A DNA stretch of 10,781 nucleotides. Source: Gemmatimonadota bacterium. Lineage in GTDB: Bacteria > Gemmatimonadota > Gemmatimonadetes > Longimicrobiales > Longimicrobiaceae. Shown piece by piece: positions 7,363 through 10,781 of this stretch. Where the stretch lies: contig JAHWJJ010000105.1 of NCBI GenBank assembly GCA_019348475.1, forward strand, positions 1 to 10,781, given 5' to 3'. Position numbers and translations under genes: made by a program. Each line of letters starts with the position of its first letter. Position 1 is the stretch's first letter. The notes beneath the pieces were generated by a model. The model did not search any database, was not told where the DNA came from, and saw only the letters and a list, made by a program, of their open reading frames with translations.

Positions 7363-8167
7363 GTTCTCCGCGCACGGCGGCCGCGATGCGGTCCGGGTCG
7401 CGCCCGTTCACCACCTGGAACTGCCGCACCAGCCGCGCGTTCAGCAGCACGTCCGGCAGCACCTCGTCAAAGGGCAGGCTCTTCATCCCCCGCCGCTTCA
7501 GCTCGTTCGCCCCGATGCTGTCGATGAAGCCGGCGGACGGGTTCTCCTTTGGGTCGTCCGTGAACAGGCCGTCCACGTCCTTGACCAGCGTGACGGACCT
7601 GCAGCCGAAGCACTCGCCCAGGATCAGGCATCCGGCGTCCGTGCGGTGTGGGGGGATGCGCCCCACCTCCGGCGGGTGCTCCCACAGCGAGTAGGGCGGC
7701 ACGCCGTTGAAGATCACCCCCGGGGCGCTGTGGATAAAGAGGGGCAGCAGGTGCCCGAAGATCTCCGGCGGAATGGCCACCACCCCGTGCGGCGAGAGCA
7801 GCGTCCCCAGGATGTGCGCGTTCCCCAGCGCGTCGGCGACGGAGACCTGCGCCAGCACCCCTGTGGGCAGCCCCAGGTCCAGGCCGATGGAGAAGACGTG
7901 GCGGCTGCGCACGCCGCCGCCCACGCCCAGGATCAGCTTCTCCTTCTTCAGCAGCTGCCCCAGCACGTCCACCACGGGATAGGTGAGCGCGCGTCCCTGG
8001 TCCAGGATGGAGCGTCCGCCCACCTTCACCACGTGCACGTTGGGGAGCATGCGCACCACGTCGGATTCCGTGGACGCCATCACCTGCTTGTCCAGCAGGC
8101 TCTCGCGCATCAGCATGGAATCGACGTGGTGCCGGTGGTCGGTCCGCGGCTCCAGGGTGTCGGTCAT
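7334..8167 (-). CDS. mosA: Molybdenum storage protein, MosA-like subunit (amino acid kinase fold)
   Basis: 277-residue protein of the amino acid kinase superfamily, related to UMP kinase but matching the molybdenum storage protein family. In Azotobacter vinelandii, MosA and MosB form a hexameric cage that uses ATP to build polyoxomolybdate or tungstate clusters. Visible motifs: VVKVGGRS (46-53), GVGGGVRSRHVFSIGLDLGLPTG (nucleotide and trimer region, from 81), GNAHIL (115-120), VPPYSLW (156-162), IPPHRTDAG (171-179), VKDVDGLFTDDP (195-206) and VVNG (252-255). HVFSIGLDLGLP and GNAHIL point to MosA more than MosB. His146 may align with a cluster-binding His of MosA. The HHH that follows PPY in the Azotobacter subunit is replaced by SLW, so cluster chemistry may differ. 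It starts 9 nt after the upstream subunit gene and overlaps the ABC ATPase by 29 nt. Confidence 0.82.
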   Translation of the reverse strand: MTDTLEPRTDHRHHVDSMLMRESLLDKQVMASTESDVVRMLPNVHVVKVGGRSILDQGRALTYPVVDVLGQLLKKEKLILGVGGGVRSRHVFSIGLDLGLPTGVLAQVSVADALGNAHILGTLLSPHGVVAIPPEIFGHLLPLFIHSAPGVIFNGVPPYSLWEHPPEVGRIPPHRTDAGCLILGECFGCRSVTLVKDVDGLFTDDPKENPSAGFIDSIGANELKRRGMKSLPFDEVLPDVLLNARLVRQFQVVNGRDPDRIAAAVRGEHAGTIVYAD

Positions 8168-8176
8168 GGATGGATC

Positions 8177-8992
8177 TCAATCCGCGGTGATGATGGTGCC
8201 GACGGGCTCGCCCTCAAGCGCGCGGGTCAGGTTCCCCGGCACCAGGCCGTTGATCACCTGGATGGACCGGCGGTTCTCGGCGTTGGGCATGATGTCCAGC
8301 ACGGCGCGCTCCACCACCACGTCGTCCAGGTCCATGGCCTTCAGCTCGCCCACCGTGATGCGGGGGATGAACCTGGCGTGGCGCTCCTTCTTGGGGTCGG
8401 CCGTGTACAATCCATCCTCGTCCTTCACGTAGATCATGGAGCGCGCGCCGAACACCTCGCTGATCAGAAAGCACCCCGTGTCGGTGCGGTGCGGGGGAAT
8501 GCGTCCGATGGCGGGGTTCTTCTGCCAGAAGGTGTAGGGCGGCATGCCGAAGAAGATGGCCGCGCCGCGCTCTTCAAGGTACAGCGGGAGCTGGGGAAAC
8601 TGCACGGGTTCGATGAACGGGATGCCGTGCTTGGCCAGCAGGTAGTGCAGCATCCGCGCGTTCTGCATGCTCACGAAGGTGCCCAGCACGCTCAGCACCC
8701 CGGTGGGCATCCCCAGGTCGATCCCCACGCTGTAGGCGTGCCGCGCGCGCGTCCCCGCCCCGGTGCCGATGATCATCTTGTGCCGCCCCAGGTTCGCCGA
8801 GATCTCGTCGATCAGGGGGAACACCGCCGCGCGGCCGCGGTCGATGAAGCTCTGCCCGCCCACCTTGACCACGTTGGCGTCGGGAAGGATCTGCACCAGC
8901 GGGTGTTCCGAGGTGCGCGCCAGCAGCGCCTCGTCGGTAAGGCTGCCGGTGACCAGCGACTGCCCCAGCGCGGTCAGGAGTTCGTTCTGCAT
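8177..8992 (-). CDS. mosB: Molybdenum storage protein, MosB-like subunit (amino acid kinase fold)
   Basis: 271 residues from ATG 8992, close to the length I recall for Azotobacter MosB. It should co-assemble with the neighbouring MosA-like protein into an ATP-dependent molybdate/tungstate storage cage in the cytoplasm. Motifs: ILPDANVVKVGGQSFIDRGR (35-54), GTGAGTRARHAYS (76-88), KHGIP (121-125), MPPYTFW (150-156), IPPHRTDTGCF (165-175), YVKDEDGLYTADP (188-200) and VINGLVPGNLTRAL (246-259), all strongly MosB-like. The first part of the protein aligns with MosB from ATG 8992. An in-frame ATG at 9079, one base after the methyltransferase stop (TGAGATG), would add 29 residues of weaker coding character, so either start is possible. 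Neither has a good Shine-Dalgarno. UMP kinase (PyrH) was considered, but it is shorter and lacks the IPPHRTD block. Confidence 0.87.
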   Translation of the reverse strand: MQNELLTALGQSLVTGSLTDEALLARTSEHPLVQILPDANVVKVGGQSFIDRGRAAVFPLIDEISANLGRHKMIIGTGAGTRARHAYSVGIDLGMPTGVLSVLGTFVSMQNARMLHYLLAKHGIPFIEPVQFPQLPLYLEERGAAIFFGMPPYTFWQKNPAIGRIPPHRTDTGCFLISEVFGARSMIYVKDEDGLYTADPKKERHARFIPRITVGELKAMDLDDVVVERAVLDIMPNAENRRSIQVINGLVPGNLTRALEGEPVGTIITAD

Positions 8993-9049
8993 GCGGAGCG
9001 GGAGTGGGATGGATTGGGCAGATTCGGGCGATGCCGGACGATCGGCTGA

Positions 9050-9063
9050 CTGCCGAACGGCAG
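9050..9063. repeat. Perfect 14-nt palindrome between methyltransferase and mosB
   Basis: CTGCCGAACGGCAG is a self-complementary hairpin (CTGCCG/CGGCAG around AA) in the 88-nt stretch between the methyltransferase stop and the mosB start at 8992. It could be an operator, a processing hairpin, or simply part of an N-terminal extension if ATG 9079 is used. Confidence 0.35.
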
Positions 9064-9080
9064 GAGAGTCCGGGTCCATC

Positions 9081-9872
9081 TCAGCCGGTGGGGACGCGGA
9101 TCGCCTCCAGCTCGAACGCCTCTTCCTGATCGAGCGGCCGATGCAGGTCGCCGTACTCCGCCTGCGCCCACTTGCGCAGATCGCGTAGGACGCGTGCCTT
9201 GACCTGTGCGGTAATCTCAATGCCGGCCAGGCCGTTCTTGCCCTCCCATGCGGCCAGCGAATCCGCGGGGCGGTGCGCGCCGGTCCAGCGGGCGGCGACG
9301 CGCGGCTGGACGCGCCGGCCGCCGGCGCCCTCCAGCGCCGCGAACACGGCGTCGGCGCGCGCCTGGTGGCTGCGCCCGGCGAAGCCCTGCGCCTCCAGCA
9401 TCCGCCGCATCTGCCGCCGCAGGACGGATTTGGGCGAATCCGGCGGCCGGCGCACGCGCCCCAGCACCAGCCAACCTCCCGGGGTGCGCAGCACGCGGCG
9501 CGTCTCGGCCGCGGCGTGGTGGGGATCCAGGTGGTGCAGCGCGCGGGCGGAAAAGACCACGTCCGTGCCCGCGTCCTCCGCCGGCCAGCGCGCGTCGCCA
9601 TCGGCCACCCGCAGTTCCGGCGCGAGCCCCGCCGCGTCCGCGCGCTCGCGGAACACCTGCAGCATGGCGGGAGAGCGGTCGAACGCCGTGTAGCGGATGG
9701 GCATGCGCAGCAGCGGCAGGCTCAGCCCTCCGGTCCCGGCGCCCACCTCCAGCCACCGCTGCCCCTCGACCGGCCCCACGATCTCCACCAGCGCCGCCGC
9801 GACCGCCTCCGCCGCATCCGTCGGCACCCCCGCGCGCTCGTCGAACCGCGCCGCCTGGTCGTCGTAGAGCAT
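9081..9872 (-). CDS. SAM-dependent class I methyltransferase, first gene of the mos operon
   Basis: 263-residue Rossmann-fold methyltransferase of the UbiE/Methyltransf_11 type. Motif I is WLEVGAGTGGLSLPL (40-54). The acidic residue ending strand 2 is Asp65 in AFDRSPAML, the third motif is VADGDARWP (89-97), motif IV is DVVFSARALHHL (104-115), and VLRTPGGWLVLG (127-138) follows. The remainder (about 145-263) is helical and charged, probably the substrate-binding part. Substrate is unknown: a small molecule, a quinone-like compound or a protein are all possible. The ATG at 9872 is the first start of the frame and lies about 50 nt after a good promoter; no Shine-Dalgarno is visible. The stop overlaps or abuts the mosB start region, so it is co-transcribed with the molybdenum storage genes. 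Why a methyltransferase heads this operon is not explained by known biology that I can name. Confidence 0.87.
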   Translation of the reverse strand: MLYDDQAARFDERAGVPTDAAEAVAAALVEIVGPVEGQRWLEVGAGTGGLSLPLLRMPIRYTAFDRSPAMLQVFRERADAAGLAPELRVADGDARWPAEDAGTDVVFSARALHHLDPHHAAAETRRVLRTPGGWLVLGRVRRPPDSPKSVLRRQMRRMLEAQGFAGRSHQARADAVFAALEGAGGRRVQPRVAARWTGAHRPADSLAAWEGKNGLAGIEITAQVKARVLRDLRKWAQAEYGDLHRPLDQEEAFELEAIRVPTG

Positions 9873-9931
9873 CGGGGCGCAGCGTTGTGGAGAGGAGCGC
9901 TTTTCGGAGGGCTGCCGCGCGGGTCGGGGAT

Positions 9932-9960
9932 ACTGTACCTTCCCGGGTCAGCTTTTGCAA
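9932..9960 (-). promoter_or_regulatory. Sigma70-like promoter of the methyltransferase-mos-ABC operon
   Basis: On the minus strand, TTGCAA (9955-9960) and TACAGT (9932-9937) are spaced by exactly 17 nt. Each matches consensus at 4 of 6 positions. The region is locally AT-rich and lies in the divergent gap between the methyltransferase and the small plus-strand gene. The expected start near 9925 gives a leader of about 50 nt. Confidence 0.5.
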
Positions 9961-10002
9961 ATCTTTCTGATTCCGGTAGCCGCAACAGGCCGGTTCACAC
10001 GC

Positions 10003-10008
10003 GGAGGG
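10003..10008 (+). promoter_or_regulatory. Shine-Dalgarno GGAGGG for the 47-residue ORF
   Basis: GGAGGG lies 8 nt before GTG 10017, an ideal spacing. It is the main reason for calling the small downstream ORF and for choosing its GTG start. Confidence 0.6.
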
Positions 10009-10016
10009 CGGCACGC

Positions 10017-10160
10017 GTGAATGCTATCGAGAGAGAAATCATCGAGCGCTATCGTGGGCTGCTCCCCGAGCAGCGGCCAGCGTTCGAGGGCGGCCTCTCG
10101 GCCGAAGATCTGGTACGATGGAACGAGGAGGACTGCGAGCGCATCGATCTGGAACGTTAG
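10017..10160 (+). CDS. Small hypothetical acidic protein, 47 residues
   Basis: Starts at GTG 10017 with a strong Shine-Dalgarno and ends with TAG at 10158-10160. The sequence begins VNAIEREIIERYRGLLPEQR and ends EEDCERIDLER. It is rich in Glu and Arg, has no signal peptide or membrane segment, and reads as one or two amphipathic helices with a loop around PAFEGGLSAED. I do not recognise a family. It is divergent from the mos operon and upstream of another small ORF in the same direction. Third-position G/C bias is weaker than in the large genes, so it may be recently acquired or fast-evolving. Small antitoxin-like or regulatory proteins have this look, but nothing shows that here. Confidence 0.6.
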   Translation: MNAIEREIIERYRGLLPEQRPAFEGGLSAEDLVRWNEEDCERIDLER

Positions 10161-10312
10161 GAGGCGCCGCACCAGACGCAGACTGGCGAGAACGCACGGT
10201 CGAGTGGAACACCGCGCGAAAACACCGCAATGATGTTATCTTATTCGCAGCAGACGGCAACTCTCATTCTCCCGGGGATATCGCATTGTCGACACTTGAT
10301 CTTGCCGCCGAG
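10161..10312 (+). other. AT-richer gap between two small ORFs
   Basis: 152 bases with low third-position G/C in the frame that continues into the next gene, which argues against coding. It contains an AT-rich patch at about 10218-10246 (TGATGTTATCTTATT) that may hold a promoter for the next ORF, though no convincing -35 element is spaced from it. It also carries CCCGGGGATATC before the TTG at 10286. Confidence 0.35.
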
Positions 10313-10540
10313 ATGGCAGCGGCGCGTGCACGGCGCGCGGAACAGACGGCGCGCTCGCTGCGTGAGGCACGCGTGCAAACCATCCGCGGGGCCGTCCGCC
10401 CCGGCTCTACCCGCGCCGAGATCGAGGAGCGGGCGCGCAGCTTTTACCCGCGCCTGAACGCGGAGCTGCTGGAAGAGGTGGTGGACCTGGTCTGTGACGA
10501 CGGCCGCCGGCCGGCGCCGGAAGCGGCGACCGAAGGCTGA
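10313..10540 (+). CDS. Small hypothetical helical protein, about 75-84 residues
   Basis: From ATG 10313 it encodes 75 residues, beginning MAAARARRAEQTARSL and ending in TGA at 10538-10540. The composition (Ala, Arg, Glu) and heptad-like spacing suggest a long helix, then a segment RSFYPRLNAELLEEVVDLVCDD. No family is recognised. The start is uncertain: TTG 10286, with GGGG about 8 nt upstream, would add nine residues, and the frame is open back to ATG 10118, but that stretch loses G/C third-position bias and overlaps the previous gene. A bidirectional terminator follows 22 nt after the stop, which supports a real transcription unit. It may be co-transcribed with the 47-residue ORF. Confidence 0.6.
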   Translation: MAAARARRAEQTARSLREARVQTIRGAVRPGSTRAEIEERARSFYPRLNAELLEEVVDLVCDDGRRPAPEAATEG

Positions 10541-10562
10541 CGCCGGATCCGTCGCGTACGCG

Positions 10563-10596
10563 AAAGGCCGCGCCCCGTCACCGGGCGCGGCCTTTT
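10563..10596. terminator. Bidirectional intrinsic terminator
   Basis: AAAGGCCGCGCCC (10563-10575) pairs perfectly over 13 bp with GGGCGCGGCCTTT (10583-10595) around a 7-nt loop, followed by another T. The A-tract on one side and T-tract on the other let it serve both the small plus-strand genes and the minus-strand gene entering from the right. Confidence 0.88.
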
Positions 10597-10641
10597 GCGC
10601 AGGGTCCAACCGCCACTCTCAGACCGGGAAGGGACGGCGGA

Positions 10642-10781
10642 TCACCCGGCGGACGCCGTTCGCACCGAGGCGCGGACGTCGCCGAGGTCGAAGCGCCCGT
10701 TGCCGTTGCCGAACATGTCCAGCGCCGCCTGCTCGTCGCCGGAAAGGGCGGCGCCGCCCAGCCACGGGTCCAGCATCCGCT
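10642..10781 (-). CDS. C-terminal end of a dockerin-like (EF-hand-type repeat) protein, partial
   Basis: The last 46 codons of a gene that starts beyond the right edge, ending in TGA at 10644-10642. The visible tail includes LSGDEQAALDMFGNGNGRFD followed by LGDVRASVRTASAG. The NGNGRFDLGD block resembles a calcium-binding dockerin type I half-repeat (N-x-N-G-x-x-D-x-x-D), although the first aspartate position is Phe. In Gemmatimonadota-like bacteria such tails occur on secreted peptidases and other exported proteins, but the catalytic part lies outside the window. It is convergent with the small ORFs and shares the terminator at 10563-10596. Confidence 0.7.
   Translation of the reverse strand, partial: RMLDPWLGGAALSGDEQAALDMFGNGNGRFDLGDVRASVRTASAG

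Noticed and set aside
7334..8992. Two UMP kinases (PyrH)
   Set aside because: Same fold, but both are about 270-277 residues and carry storage-protein blocks such as IPPHRTD, PPY and VxNGLVPG-type ends. Two adjacent copies beside a modABC operon fit MosA/MosB much better.
6467..9049. Very long plus-strand open frame (860 codons) antisense to the mos and ATPase genes
   Set aside because: It mirrors three well-supported genes with clear motifs on the other strand. High third-position G/C removes stop codons from antisense frames. The translation is low-complexity with no recognisable domain.
8177..9601. Extended 474-codon version of the MosB-like gene
   Set aside because: The extra N-terminal part is an out-of-frame translation of the methyltransferase gene, low in complexity and without similarity to the family.
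10118..10312. Upstream start (ATG 10118) for the small helical protein
   Set aside because: The segment loses the G/C third-position bias, overlaps the previous gene by 43 nt and looks like non-coding, promoter-type DNA.
1..10781. CRISPR array, tRNA, rRNA, phage or transposase genes
   Set aside because: No spaced direct repeats, no cloverleaf or rRNA-like stretch, and no integrase or transposase motif was seen in either strand.

Overview
This is a GC-rich bacterial window. Coding regions show very strong G/C preference at the third codon position, which also creates many long antisense open frames. The base composition, the SpII/Tat-like secretion signals, the intergenic repeats that begin GTCATCCTGAGG, and a dockerin-like protein tail fit a Gemmatimonadota (Longimicrobium-like) soil bacterium. 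That placement is an inference from memory, not a search result.

Layout. Positions 1-48 may hold the last codons of an upstream gene. After about 400 bases of leader or intergenic DNA comes a secreted multicopper oxidase (453-2387, +), closed by a strong hairpin. Convergent to it is the molybdate uptake operon modA-modB-modC (5185 down to 2599, -), whose genes overlap by 4 nt each. A possible 17-codon ORF follows modC. Between 5186 and 5539 lies a non-coding stretch with a repeat-like element bounded by 12-bp inverted ends.

Further upstream on the minus strand is a second tightly packed operon: a SAM-dependent methyltransferase (9872-9081), a MosB-type molybdenum storage subunit (8992-8177), a MosA-type subunit (8167-7334), an ABC ATPase (7362-6310) and an ABC-2 family permease (6313-5540). 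A good sigma70-like promoter (9932-9960) precedes the methyltransferase. On the right are two small unknown genes on the plus strand, a bidirectional intrinsic terminator, and the C-terminal end of a dockerin-like protein on the minus strand.

How the genes work together. ModABC should import molybdate (or tungstate). The amino-acid-kinase-fold MosA/MosB pair should store it as ATP-dependent polyoxometalate clusters. The most interesting point is that the storage genes are translationally linked to an ABC-2 transporter and a methyltransferase of unknown role, next to the uptake operon. Together they form a compact molybdenum/tungsten uptake, storage and possibly efflux island. The multicopper oxidase is probably an independent neighbour.
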